DNA from: VAZQ01 sp963821505 | Lineage (GTDB): Bacteria; Pseudomonadota; Alphaproteobacteria; Rhizobiales; Xanthobacteraceae | Direction of reading: 5' to 3' | NCBI GenBank assembly: GCA_963821505.1 | Contig: CAWGEH010000033.1 | Location: forward strand, 82,661 to 146,660 | Length of the DNA stretch: 64,000 nt | Shown: positions 26,446-35,161 of the stretch, one piece after another | How positions within the stretch are numbered: the stretch's first letter is position 1 | Layout of the letters: each line of letters starts with the position of its first letter | Notes under the pieces: model-generated | Seen by the model: the letters and a program-made list of their open reading frames with translations, nothing else | Databases searched by the model: none | What the model was told of the DNA's origin: nothing | Position numbers and translations under genes: made by a program

Positions 26446-27330
26446 TCACCGCATCATCAGTGTGCCGGCGCCGTGATCGGTGAGGAGTTCGAGCAGCACC
26501 GCGTGCGGCACCTTGCCGTCGAGGATGACCACGCCCTCGACGCCCGCCTCAAGCGCGTAGATGCAGGTCTCGACCTTGGGAATCATGCCGCCGGAAATGG
26601 TGCCGTCGGCGATCAGCGCCCGCGCATCGTCGGTGGAAAGCTGCTTGATCAGATTTTTGGACTTATCGAGCACGCCCGGCACGTCGGTGAGCAACAGCAG
26701 CCGCTTGGCCTTGAGCGCGCCGGCGATGGCGCCGGCAAAGGTATCGGCATTGACGTTGTAGGTGACGCCCTCCTTGGAGGTCGCCAGGGGCGCCAGCACC
26801 GGGATGAGGTCGCGACCGAGAATCTGGGTGAGCACGGTCGTGTCGACCTTCTCGGGCTCGCCGACGAAGCCCAGATCGACGATGGTCTCGATTTGGGAAT
26901 TGGGGTCGACCAGGCTGCGGGTGGCCTTGCGCGCGATCACCATGTTGCCGTCCTTGCCGCAGAGCCCGACCGCCTTGCCGCCGGCCCCGTTGATGAAACC
27001 GACGATCTGCTTGTTGATCGAGCCCGCGAGCACCATCTCGACGATTTCGATCGTCGCCGCGTCGGTGACGCGCAAGCCGCCGGCGAATTCCGACTTGATG
27101 CCGAGCCGCTTGAGCATCTCGCCGATCTGCGGCCCGCCGCCGTGCACGACCACCGGGTTGATGGCGGTCTGCTCCATCAGCACGATGTCGCGGGCGAAGC
27201 TCTTGGCCATATCCTCCTCGCCCATGGCATGGCCGCCGTATTTCACGACGACGATTTCCTCGTCGTAACGCTGCATATGGGGGAGCGCTTCCGACAAAAC
27301 GTGGGCGATGTCGTGGGGCGAAACGGTCAT
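26446..27330 (-). CDS. argB: Acetylglutamate kinase
   Basis: The 294-residue amino-acid-kinase-fold enzyme phosphorylates N-acetylglutamate in arginine biosynthesis. Motifs are 'VVKYGGHAM' near residue 28, 'VVVHGGGPQIG', substrate-site 'FAGGLRVTD', and 'LLLTDVPGVLD' with 'GTISGGMIPKVE' toward the C-terminus. Length and start (ATG 27330) match the family. It is downstream of engB on the same strand, as in related genomes. Confidence 0.97.
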   Translation of the reverse strand: MTVSPHDIAHVLSEALPHMQRYDEEIVVVKYGGHAMGEEDMAKSFARDIVLMEQTAINPVVVHGGGPQIGEMLKRLGIKSEFAGGLRVTDAATIEIVEMVLAGSINKQIVGFINGAGGKAVGLCGKDGNMVIARKATRSLVDPNSQIETIVDLGFVGEPEKVDTTVLTQILGRDLIPVLAPLATSKEGVTYNVNADTFAGAIAGALKAKRLLLLTDVPGVLDKSKNLIKQLSTDDARALIADGTISGGMIPKVETCIYALEAGVEGVVILDGKVPHAVLLELLTDHGAGTLMMR

Positions 27331-27475
27331 CGAGGGATATTCCCGAACAATCCGGCGGAATGCCGCAACGTCAATGTTGCTGCGCCTTTTAGCGAGCCAT
27401 CGGCCCGTGCGAAAGAGGGCTGGCCCGCGGTTTGCTCAGGCGCCTTGCCGGCGACGCTCTCCCCGGCGACGCAAC

Positions 27476-28129
27476 CTAATCTGCCCCGCGCTCCCTGAGC
27501 AGCCGGGCAATGGCGGATCGCAATTCGGCGATGCCGGCGCCGGTGCGCGCCGAGGTCGTAAGCAGCTCCGGGTGGGCGGCCGGATGTTTGGCGAGCGCCG
27601 CCTTGATGGCCGCGACCCGCACCGCAAGGTCGGGCTCCTTCATCGCGTCGGCCTTGGTCAACACGACCTGATAGTTGACCGCGGCCTTGTCCAAGGTCGC
27701 AAGCACGTCGTCGTCGACGGCCTTGAGACCGTGGCGGGCATCGATCAGCAGGTAGACGCGGGCAAGATTGGCGCGTCCCGCGAGAAAGGCATGGATCAGG
27801 GCGGTCCAGGCCTTGACCTTGGCCTTGGAAGCGGCCGCGTAGCCATAGCCGGGCATGTCGACAAGGGCGAGCTTCGACGGTCCCGTGAAAAAGATCAGCT
27901 CCTGTGTGCGACCGGGCGTGTGCGACGTACGCGCGAGCGCGCGGCGCCCGGTCAGCGCATTGATCAGGCTCGACTTGCCGACATTGGAACGCCCGGCAAA
28001 CGCGATCTCGATGCCGCGCGCCGGCGGCAGCGCCGGAGCCGACCCCGCGGCGAAGGCGAATTGCCAGTCGCCCGCGAACAGCTTGCGGCCGGCTTCGATC
28101 TCCGCGCGGGTGAAAGCTGTCGCGGTCAT
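27476..28129 (-). CDS. engB: Ribosome biogenesis GTP-binding protein EngB (YsxC/YihA)
   Basis: The 217-residue GTPase has G1 'AGRSNVGKSSLINAL' near residue 45, G2-region 'RTSHTPGRTQ', G3 'VDMPGYG' and G4 'LTKAD'. EngB is needed for large ribosomal subunit assembly. In related genomes yidC lies directly upstream; here ~2 kb with an IS element and repeats separate them. Confidence 0.97.
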   Translation of the reverse strand: MTATAFTRAEIEAGRKLFAGDWQFAFAAGSAPALPPARGIEIAFAGRSNVGKSSLINALTGRRALARTSHTPGRTQELIFFTGPSKLALVDMPGYGYAAASKAKVKAWTALIHAFLAGRANLARVYLLIDARHGLKAVDDDVLATLDKAAVNYQVVLTKADAMKEPDLAVRVAAIKAALAKHPAAHPELLTTSARTGAGIAELRSAIARLLRERGAD

Positions 28130-28287
28130 CTCATCCCGTCATGCCCGCGCGACCCATGTGATCCAGAAACACCGCAAGCGCAACCGGGTGAAAGCGCGAT
28201 CGGGCGCAAGCGCGACCGGGCGAAAGCGTCGGCGTTGCCGCGTCCCCCGCAAGCCGGCGGAGGATGATGGCCCCCAGACTGCGTGAC

Positions 28288-28357
28288 AACGACTAGAGCC
28301 GGATGACCTTTCCTCGAATCGTCATCCCGCTCTAGCCTTTATGTTGGAGCATAACGA
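28288..28357. repeat. Repeat unit 'ctagagccggatgacc...ggagcat', copy 1
   Basis: The 65-bp unit, from aacgactagagcc to ggagcat, recurs almost exactly just beyond the IS element at 29880. Without the IS the two would be tandem. One unit differs by a single A (cctcgaatcg against cctcgaaatcg). The unit contains the inverted pair ggatgac/gtcatcc. Confidence 0.85.
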
Positions 28358-28377
28358 CTAGCAGGCTGCTGAAGAAG

Positions 28378-28704
28378 TCACCATTTGCGAGCTTTGAAGG
28401 TTGATTCGTCGCCGAGATGGAAGCTGATTTCGCCGTTGATCGTACCATCGTCGTCGAGTTCGGCCCATCCATCTCCGGAGACCGGGTCCATCTCGTCGGA
28501 GCCTTGCCAAGTGAAGTCGGCGGCAGCGGCAAAGAGGGTGCAATCGAGACCGCTGATCACGCATCCGAACTTGAACTCACCGAGCTCGTTAGCTTGGAAC
28601 TGGATGTAGTCGGGCTCAACCATATCCAAGTAATCACTGTCCCAGAGCTCCATCTCGATGATCCGCCACTTGCCGATCAGCGCGCTCTTGGCGCCGCGCC
28701 GCAT
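28378..28704 (-). CDS. Small acidic protein carried inside the IS (passenger ORF)
   Basis: The 108-residue product begins MRRGAKSALIGKWRIIEMEL and contains 'ELWDSDYLDMV', 'DFTWQGSDEMD', 'GDGWAEL' and 'FHLGDESTFKARKW'. It is rich in Asp, Glu and Trp, looks like a small beta-barrel, and has no membrane segment. I recall similar uncharacterised proteins in many bacteria. Here it lies wholly within the IS ends and overlaps the 3' end of the transposase gene by 28 bases, so it may be translated by coupling. Its function is unknown. It could be a captured gene or a true element component. Confidence 0.75.
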   Translation of the reverse strand: MRRGAKSALIGKWRIIEMELWDSDYLDMVEPDYIQFQANELGEFKFGCVISGLDCTLFAAAADFTWQGSDEMDPVSGDGWAELDDDGTINGEISFHLGDESTFKARKW

Positions 28705-29801
28705 GTGGCCTCCAGAAGCTTGGGTATCCGCACGAGATTGTAGGCCAGGATTGCGAAGATGAAGACGGCTTGCACCTTGGCAAGCCCGCGAACTTTGACC
28801 TGTGCCAATCCTCCAATCGGCTTGGTCCAGCCGAAGATTTCTTCGATACGTTTGCGGATGACCTGGCTGATCGCGTAGCCGGGATGTCGGGTGATGCGAC
28901 CGTCCACTGCCGTCCTGCGGATCTTGCCCGTCTTGGTGACGTGACCGTTGATCGCGATGTGGGGCGTCACTTCGCGTTCACGCAGCGCTTCGACAAACTC
29001 GACCACGTCGTAGGCTTTGTCGGCGCCGAGCGTGATCCGCTGCTCGGCAGGTCGATGATTGTCGATGAGGGTGAGGGCTGCCTCGCGCTCGGCTGTGCCG
29101 GTCGCTTGCGTCACGTCGCCAGCAACTGCCAGACCGTTGCGGTTTTCCATCAGGACATGGCCCATGTAGCACAGCCGACTCTCCTGGCCGTCACCCTTGC
29201 GGTAGAGCTTGGCATCAGGATCTGTCGTGCTCTCGTGGGTCTTATTCGATCGTTTCTCACGGTGGAAGTTACGCTCGCCATTGCGGCCGCCCGTGGACGG
29301 ACCGTCACTCCCGTCCTTCGGCCGAAAGCTCTTCATCGAGGCCCAAGCCTTCAGCAGCGTTCCGTCCACCGAGAAGTGATCGCTCGATAGAAGCCGCTTC
29401 ACCTTCGGCAGCGACAGCAAGCTGGACAAGAATTCACGCGCCACATCGGCTTCCAGCAGCCGGTCACGGTTCTTCGTAAAGACCGTAGCGTCCCAAACGG
29501 CGTCGTCGATCGACAGACCGACAAACCAGCGAAACAGAAGATTGTAGTTGATTTGTTCCATCAACTGCCGTTCTGAGCGCACGGTGAAGAATGCCTGCAG
29601 CAGTGTGGCCCGCAGAAGATATTCCGGCGGAATCGAAGGCCGCCCCATATGCGAATAGAGTTCGTCAAACCGATCCGACAGCGCCGCAAGCACCTCATTC
29701 ACCAGAACCAGGATCGCCCTCAATGGGTGGTCCGGTGCGACCCGCTCCTCCAGCCGGATATACGAAAACAGCCCCTCTGATCCTCGTTGCTCGCCGCGCA
29801 T
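28677..29801 (-). CDS. IS5 family transposase
   Basis: The 374-residue transposase has an N-terminal DUF772-type domain ('MGRPSIPPEYLLRATLLQAF' near residue 52, then RSERQLMEQI). A DDE domain follows, with 'FSVDGTLLKAW' (first Asp), 'LGADKAYD' (second Asp) and the C-terminal 'RKRIEEIFGW' (Glu). It is uninterrupted and close to full length, so the element may be active. ATG 29801 is ~80 bp inside the right end. Confidence 0.93.
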   Translation of the reverse strand: MRGEQRGSEGLFSYIRLEERVAPDHPLRAILVLVNEVLAALSDRFDELYSHMGRPSIPPEYLLRATLLQAFFTVRSERQLMEQINYNLLFRWFVGLSIDDAVWDATVFTKNRDRLLEADVAREFLSSLLSLPKVKRLLSSDHFSVDGTLLKAWASMKSFRPKDGSDGPSTGGRNGERNFHREKRSNKTHESTTDPDAKLYRKGDGQESRLCYMGHVLMENRNGLAVAGDVTQATGTAEREAALTLIDNHRPAEQRITLGADKAYDVVEFVEALREREVTPHIAINGHVTKTGKIRRTAVDGRITRHPGYAISQVIRKRIEEIFGWTKPIGGLAQVKVRGLAKVQAVFIFAILAYNLVRIPKLLEATCGAAPRAR

Positions 29802-29879
29802 CGCAAATCACCCCGCCGTGGTCCAATACAACGGAATCACGATCAGCTCTTGCCGTCGAGAGAGTTTTTCAGCAGCCTG

Positions 29880-30010
29880 CTAGAGCCGGATGACCTTTCC
29901 TCGAAATCGTCATCCCGCTCTAGCCTTTATGTTGGAGCATGATCTTTTACGAAAACCGGTATCCACCCCGGATCAAGTCCGGGGCAGGCTTTTTCGGGAT
30001 CATGCTCTAG
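29880..30010. repeat. Repeat unit copy 2 followed by a long inverted repeat
   Basis: This region starts with the second 65-bp unit (29880-29939). It continues into a hairpin with arms gagcatgatc and gatcatgctc (~29936-30007), enclosing ccccggatcaagtccgggg. The composite ends with ctctag. This architecture matches dispersed repeats of Bradyrhizobium-like genomes and could also terminate yidC transcription. Confidence 0.75.
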
Positions 30011-30123
30011 GAGCCTGTCTGAGTAATCCGTGACGTGAAACAAAAAAATCGGGATCGGCCTTCGGAAGCAAGCGCCTTGCTGCAGTTGTGCATCTTCGAT
30101 TCCGTTTGTTTCAAAATTCGAGG

Positions 30124-30145
30124 GTGTCTCTGATTACAGGGACAC
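30124..30145 (-). terminator. Hairpin directly after yidC, possible terminator
   Basis: Read on the minus strand, gtgtccct and agagacac form an 8-bp stem with one G-T pair, four bases after the yidC stop. A short run of T follows (aatttt). It is weak as an intrinsic terminator. Confidence 0.35.
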
Positions 30146-30149
30146 ACTC

Positions 30150-32012
30150 CTAGCTTTCCGCCTTCTTCTTTTTCGCGAACACGGCCTTGATGTTGTCGAA
30201 CAGCTCGATCTTGGCGCCATGTCTGTGCATGATGAAGCTCTGCTGGAGGACCGAGAGCGTGTTGTTCCAGGCCCAATAGATCACCAGCCCAGCGGAGAAG
30301 TTTGCCAGCATGAAGGTGAAGATAATCGGCATGTAGTTGAAGATCATCGCCTGCGTCGGGTCGGGCGGCGGCGGATTGAGCTTCATCTGCAGCCACATCG
30401 TGACGCCCATGATCAGCGGCCAGGGGCCGAGATGGAGAAACGGGCCGATCACCGGAACGATCGTGGGATCCCACGGAATCAGCCCGAACAGATTGAACAC
30501 CGTGAGAGGGTCGGGCGCCGAAAGGTCCTTGATCCAGCCGAAGAACGGTGCGTGCCGCATTTCGATGGTGATGAACAGCACCTTGTAGAGCGAGAAGAAG
30601 ACCGGGATTTGAATCACGATCGGCAGGCAGCCGGCGACCGGATTGATCCTCTCCTTCTTGTAGAGCTCCATCATCGCCTGCTGCTGCTTCATCTTGTCGT
30701 CGGCGAAGCGCTCGCGGATCGCCACCATTTCCGGCTGCACCGCCTTCATCTTCGCCATCGAGGCGTACGATTTGTTGGCAAGCGGCAAGAAGAGGATCTT
30801 GATCAGGACGGTGATGATCATGATCGCGACGCCGAAATTTCCGACCTGGCGATAAATCCAGTCGAGCGCCAGGAACATCGGCTTGGTGATGAAACGGAAA
30901 TAGCCCCAGTCGATCAGCAGCTCGAATTTGTTGAGCCCGAGCTGCTTCTCATAGTTGTCGACGACCTCGACCTCCTTGGCGCCGGCGAACAGCCGTGCAT
31001 TGGCCGCGCCGGTGGCGCCGGGCGCGATCGTCTGCGCGTCAAGGAGGTAGTCGGTCTGATATTTCTTGATGTTGTTCGAGAGCTCGAAGGAAAATCGTGC
31101 GCGCACTCTGGCCGCGGTGTCGGGGAGGAGGGTGGCCGCCCAGTACTTGTCGGTAAAACCAAGCCAGGCGTCCGTGACATCGAAGCTTTCCGACTTCTTC
31201 TCTTCGATCTTCGCGTAGGTCCGTTCCTGCAATCCCTTGTCGCCGAAAACGCCGATCAGCCCCTCGTGCAGAATGTAATAGCCGAGCGTCGGTGGCGTTC
31301 CGTGGCGCGAGATCAGCGCGTAGGGATAGAGCGTCACGGGCGCGGCGCCCTTGTTCACGACCTCGTCCTTGATGGTGAAGAGGTATTTGGTGTCCACGGC
31401 AATCGTGCGGCGGAACTCGAGGCCTTCTCCGTTGTCGTAGACGAGCGTGACCGGATGATCGAACGTCAGCGCGCCTGAACCCTGTTGTCGCCACAGCGTG
31501 TCCGCCGCCGGCGTCTTTGCCGTCGTACCCGCAGCCACCACCCAGCCGAATTCGGCATAGAACGGATGCGGGCTTCCCGACGGCTCGAGCAGCACGACCG
31601 CGGGCGAATTGGAATCGACCGTCTCGCGGTACTTGATGAGCGAGAGGTCGTCGACCCGGGCGCCCTTGAGCGAGATCGAGCCGGAGAGGCTCGGCGCGTC
31701 GATGCGCACGCGCGGGGACGCTGCGAGCGCAGCCTCGCGGCTGACGGTCTGGGGAGCAACGGCGCCGGGTTGCCCGGGTGCCTGCGGTGCCGCTCCCGGT
31801 ACCGATGGAGCGCCGGTCTGTTGCGCGGGCGCTCCCGCCGGCGGCTGGGTCGCAGCGGACGGCTGATGCGGTTCCTGCGCTTGCTGGTGTTGCTGCTGTT
31901 GCTGGATCTGCTTCTGCTTCGCCATTTGCGGAAGGCCGAAGTAGATCTGCCATCCGATCAGGACCAGCGCGGAGAGCACGATGGCAAGAATTGTATTTTT
32001 TTGATCGCTCAT
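30150..32012 (-). CDS. yidC: Membrane protein insertase YidC
   Basis: The 620-residue protein has a first membrane helix (ILAIVLSALVLIGWQIYFG), a Gln/Pro-rich linker and the large periplasmic domain. The conserved insertase core has helices around residues 370-590, with 'LFLPLANKSYASMAKMK', 'GCLPIVIQIPVFFSLYKVL' and a basic tail. It inserts and folds inner-membrane proteins with or without SecYEG. Its start overlaps the rnpA stop by four bases (ATGA), the usual rpmH-rnpA-yidC arrangement. Confidence 0.97.
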   Translation of the reverse strand: MSDQKNTILAIVLSALVLIGWQIYFGLPQMAKQKQIQQQQQHQQAQEPHQPSAATQPPAGAPAQQTGAPSVPGAAPQAPGQPGAVAPQTVSREAALAASPRVRIDAPSLSGSISLKGARVDDLSLIKYRETVDSNSPAVVLLEPSGSPHPFYAEFGWVVAAGTTAKTPAADTLWRQQGSGALTFDHPVTLVYDNGEGLEFRRTIAVDTKYLFTIKDEVVNKGAAPVTLYPYALISRHGTPPTLGYYILHEGLIGVFGDKGLQERTYAKIEEKKSESFDVTDAWLGFTDKYWAATLLPDTAARVRARFSFELSNNIKKYQTDYLLDAQTIAPGATGAANARLFAGAKEVEVVDNYEKQLGLNKFELLIDWGYFRFITKPMFLALDWIYRQVGNFGVAIMIITVLIKILFLPLANKSYASMAKMKAVQPEMVAIRERFADDKMKQQQAMMELYKKERINPVAGCLPIVIQIPVFFSLYKVLFITIEMRHAPFFGWIKDLSAPDPLTVFNLFGLIPWDPTIVPVIGPFLHLGPWPLIMGVTMWLQMKLNPPPPDPTQAMIFNYMPIIFTFMLANFSAGLVIYWAWNNTLSVLQQSFIMHRHGAKIELFDNIKAVFAKKKKAES

Positions 32013-32338
32013 TTGGGAACCCGCAGCCGCCGCAGCGCGCGCTTGAAATCCTCAGTGATCTGCTCGAATGGCAGCGACAAGGCGGCGCGCCGTCCGATCA
32101 GCACATAGTCATGACCGGAAGAAAGACCAGTTGCGTCCGATAGCCTCACGATTTCCTTGAGCCGGCGCCGCACCCGATTGCGCTCGACGGCGGTTCCAAC
32201 CTTCCTGGATACCGTGAAGCCGACGCGGATCGGACCACTGTCGTCGCGCTTGCGCGCCTGCAACACGAAGGCCGCCGTCGGCACCTTCGCTCCAGTCGCG
32301 GCAGCCAGGAAATCGGCACGTTGCCTCAGCCGCTCCAT
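32009..32338 (-). CDS. rnpA: Ribonuclease P protein component
   Basis: The 109-residue basic protein contains the RNase P signature 'AVERNRVRRRLKEIVR' and 'IRVGFTVSRKVG'. It supports the RNase P RNA in tRNA 5' maturation. ATG 32338 (MERLRQRADFLAA) is the family start; the open frame upstream overlaps rpmH and is not conserved. It lies 31 bp after rpmH and is coupled to yidC. Confidence 0.95.
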   Translation of the reverse strand: MERLRQRADFLAAATGAKVPTAAFVLQARKRDDSGPIRVGFTVSRKVGTAVERNRVRRRLKEIVRLSDATGLSSGHDYVLIGRRAALSLPFEQITEDFKRALRRLRVPK

Positions 32339-32369
32339 GGGGCCGCCGCCGGCCGCGCCGCGGGGGGCA

Positions 32370-32504
32370 TCAGGCGCTGAGCCGCTTGCGCCCCCGCGCG
32401 CGGCGCGCGGCAACGACCTTGCGGCCGCCTTTGGTCGCCATGCGGGCGCGAAAACCGTGACGGCGCTTGCGTACCAGCTTGCTCGGTTGATAGGTCCGCT
32501 TCAC
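32370..32504 (-). CDS. rpmH: Large ribosomal subunit protein bL34
   Basis: The 44-residue protein reads V/M-KRTYQPSKLVRKRRHGF, then a basic stretch ending RARGRKRLSA, the complete bL34 sequence. The start is GTG at 32504; no ATG is available in frame. It leads the rpmH-rnpA-yidC series. Confidence 0.96.
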   Translation of the reverse strand: MKRTYQPSKLVRKRRHGFRARMATKGGRKVVAARRARGRKRLSA

Positions 32505-32748
32505 GGGTCGTTCTCCGCCGGCCGTCGGATGTCGGTGGTTGGCTCGCTCGCGCGGCGCACAGGCCCTGGCCTCTCGCCCAAACCCCCGGGACTGTCGGGG
32601 GCCGCCGCGTAAAATCTCGCGGCTTATACGGGAGGCTGCCCTTGGTCGTCAATGCGACGCCCGCGACCGCGCCACAAGCGCGTGAGCGGGCGTCAAAAGA
32701 CGGTGAAACGAGCTTTTCCCCGCCGGTGGTCGGCTAAGATCGACCGTC

Positions 32749-33558
32749 ATGGCCCCCAAGGACGATCCGTCAACCGCGACCGCCGCCGGAACCTCGAAAT
32801 TCCCGCTGCGGCGCGTCGTCCCGCTCATCGTGGTGGCGCTGGTGTCGGGCGGCGTGCTCGCCATGGGTTGGCATCGCCAGCTCTCGTTCGAGACGCTGGT
32901 CAGGCACCACGAAGTCCTGCAAGCCTTCATTGCGAGGCATGAAGCCTCCGCAGTTGCGGCCTATGTCGGCCTCTATATCGCGGTGGTCGCATTGTCGGTC
33001 CCGGTTGGATTCTATCTCACGGTGATCGGCGGAATTCTGTTCGGTGGCGTTCTCGGCGGGATGGCGGCAATAGTCGGGGCGACGATCGGAGCGATTTGCA
33101 TCTTTCTGATCGCCAGGAGCGCGGTGGGCGAGCACCTCGTGCGCCGCGCGGGGCCGCTGGCGCAGAAGCTCGCAAAAGGCTTTCGCGCGGACGCCTTCAG
33201 CTATCTTCTGTTCCTGCGGCTGGTGCCGATCTTTCCGTTCTGGCTCATCAATCTCGTGCCGGCGCTGTGCGGCGTTGGCGTTGCCAGCTTCGCCGCCGCC
33301 ACCGCGCTCGGCGTCATTCCCGCGACGTTCGCCTTCGCCTTTGTCGGCGCCGGCCTCAACAGCGTGATCGTCGCGGAGCAAACCGCCTACCGGTCCTGCC
33401 TCGCGGCCGCGCGCACCGATTGCCGGCTCGAGTTTCATATCAATGCCGCGCTCACGCCCGAGCTTCTCGCCGCACTGGCGGCGCTCGGTGTGCTGGCGCT
33501 CGTTCCGGTGGTGGTGAAGCATCTACGGGCGCGCTCACTCGCCCGTCCGTCGGGCTAG
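32749..33558 (+). CDS. TVP38/TMEM64-family (VTT/DedA-like) membrane protein
   Basis: The 269-residue protein has an N-terminal helix (VVPLIVVALVSGGVLAMGW) and a VTT domain with the Gly-rich re-entrant loop TVIGGILFGGVLGGMAA. The second signature 'LRLVPIFPFWLINLVPALCGV' and further helices follow. VTT-domain proteins act in lipid scrambling or membrane homeostasis in other organisms; the role here is unknown. The TAG stop belongs to a dispersed repeat, so the natural C-terminus may have been altered. It is divergent from rpmH with 244 bp between. Confidence 0.85.
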   Translation: MAPKDDPSTATAAGTSKFPLRRVVPLIVVALVSGGVLAMGWHRQLSFETLVRHHEVLQAFIARHEASAVAAYVGLYIAVVALSVPVGFYLTVIGGILFGGVLGGMAAIVGATIGAICIFLIARSAVGEHLVRRAGPLAQKLAKGFRADAFSYLLFLRLVPIFPFWLINLVPALCGVGVASFAAATALGVIPATFAFAFVGAGLNSVIVAEQTAYRSCLAAARTDCRLEFHINAALTPELLAALAALGVLALVPVVVKHLRARSLARPSG

Positions 33559-33661
33559 CGCATGTTCCGGAAAAGTGGGAACCGGCTTTCCGACCAGAGA
33601 GCATGCGCGAGATCGAGGAATCCAGAGGGGTACCCCGATTCGACGAGATCGGGACGCGCTC
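33553..33661. repeat. Dispersed palindromic repeat, type 'gcgcatgttccggaaaa', copy 2
   Basis: It shares gggctagcgcatgttccgg and aaaagtgggaaccgg with copy 1 at 26256. The outer arms gcgcatg... (33558) and ...gcatgcgc (33608) pair, and a decayed second hairpin follows (cccgattcgac...atcgggacgcgct). As in copy 1, its TAG ends the preceding gene. Confidence 0.82.
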
Positions 33662-33713
33662 AAGCAGGATTGCGACCGCGGTCGCAACGACACCGGCGAT
33701 CGTGGGGCAGGGC

Positions 33714-35142
33714 ATGGCGGAATACTTGACACCCGACATCTGCGTCATCGGCGCGGGCTCCGGCGGACTCTCGGTCGCCGTAGCCGCCGCCGCGTTCGGC
33801 GTACCGGTCGTGCTGATCGAGAAGGGCAAGCTCGGTGGCGACTGCCTCAACACCGGCTGCGTGCCTTCAAAATCACTGATCGCTGCCGGCAAGCGCGCGC
33901 GCGCCATCGCCGAAGCACGCGCCTTCGGCGTGTCCGCCGGGGTCGGGGCCATCGATTTCGGCAAAGTCCACCAGCACGTGCACGGCGTCATCGCCGCGAT
34001 TGCGCCCAACGAACTCGAAGGAGCGGCTCACCGGCCTCGGCGTGCGCGTGATCGCGGGCGCCGCGCGCTTCAAGGACCGGGACACCGTGGTGGTGGGCGA
34101 CGGGATCGAGATCAAGGCGCGGCGCTTCGTCATCGCCACCGGGTCGTCGCCGGCGATTCCGCCCATCCCTGGACTTGAAACCGTCCCCTACCTCACCAAC
34201 GAGACGGTGTTCGATCTCACCACGCAGCCCGAGCACCTCATTGTCGTCGGCGCGGGTCCCGTGGGTCTCGAACTCGCCCAGGCCTTTCGTCGCCTCGGCA
34301 GCGCGGTCACCGTGCTGGAACAGGCGCAGCCGCTTGCGCGCGAAGACGCCGAATGCGCGGATACCGTGCTCGATGCGCTCGCGCGGGAGGGCGTCGACCT
34401 GCGCGGCGACGTTGCGGTCGTGCGCGTCGACGCGGTGGGCAAGAAGCTCGCGGTCATCGTCCGCGGTCGCGGGGGCGAAGAGACGATCGAGGGCAGCCAT
34501 CTCCTGATCGCGACCGGCCGGCGGGCGAATGCGGATGGTCTCGCCCTCGAGCAAGCCGGAATCGCCTACGACCGCAGCGGCGTTGTGGTGGACAAAGGGC
34601 TCAAGACCGCCAACAGACGGGTTTATGCCATCGGCGACGTGGTGGGGCGGGGACAATTCACCCATGTCGCCAACTATCACGCCGGCCTCGTCATCCGGAA
34701 CGCGCTGTTTCGCCTGCCGGTGAAAGTGGACGCCGACCTCATCCCGCGGGTGACCTTCACCGATCCTGAACTCGCCCATGTCGGCCTCACCGAGGCGGAG
34801 GCGAGGGCGCGCCGTTTCGCCATCCGGGTGCTGCGCTGGCCCTATCACGAGAACGACCGCGCCCAGGCCGAGCGCGAGACGGCGGGGCACATCAAAGTGG
34901 TGACCGACGGCAGCGGCAGGATTCTCGGCGCCACCATCGTAGGTGCCGGCGCCGGCGAACTCATCACCACTTGGACGCTGGCGATCAGCCGACGCCTCAA
35001 TATCCGCGCCCTTGCCGGTATCATAATGCCGTATCCAACCCTGGCCGAGATTGGAAAACGCGCCGGCATCACCTATTTCACCCCCAGATTGACCACCAAC
35101 CGGGTGCGGCGCCTCGTTGCTTTGCTGCGCCGCTTCGGGTGA
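33714..35142 (+). pseudogene. FAD-dependent disulfide oxidoreductase (mercuric reductase/Lpd-like), broken by a +1 frameshift
   Basis: From ATG 33714 the frame has the FAD motif CVIGAGSGGLSVA, redox-active disulfide 'GGDCLNTGCVPSK', and runs to ...VIAAIAPN. The +1 frame then continues with SKERLTGLGVRVIAGAARF, the second nucleotide site 'VVGAGPVGLELAQAF', 'YAIGDVVGR' and the dimerisation domain to 35142. Removing one A at 34012-34013 restores P-N-D-S-K-E-R-L, the sequence expected for the family. The repaired protein is ~475 residues. It lies just after the TVP38-like gene, a pairing seen in other proteobacteria, which suggests a linked redox role. Confidence 0.88.
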
Positions 35143-35161
35143 GCCGGGGCGCAAGGATCAA

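Larger units (their letters stand above)
28362..29879 (-). mobile_element. IS5-type insertion sequence, 1518 bp, complete
   Basis: Terminal inverted repeats begin caggctgctgaa (28362) and end ttcagcagcctg (29879), with further imperfect matching inward. The element is flanked by CTAG at 28358-28361 and 29880-29883, the palindromic 4-base target duplication seen in some IS5 members. It carries a transposase and a second ORF on the same strand. It is inserted in a tandem pair of 65-bp repeats between yidC and engB. Confidence 0.9.
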
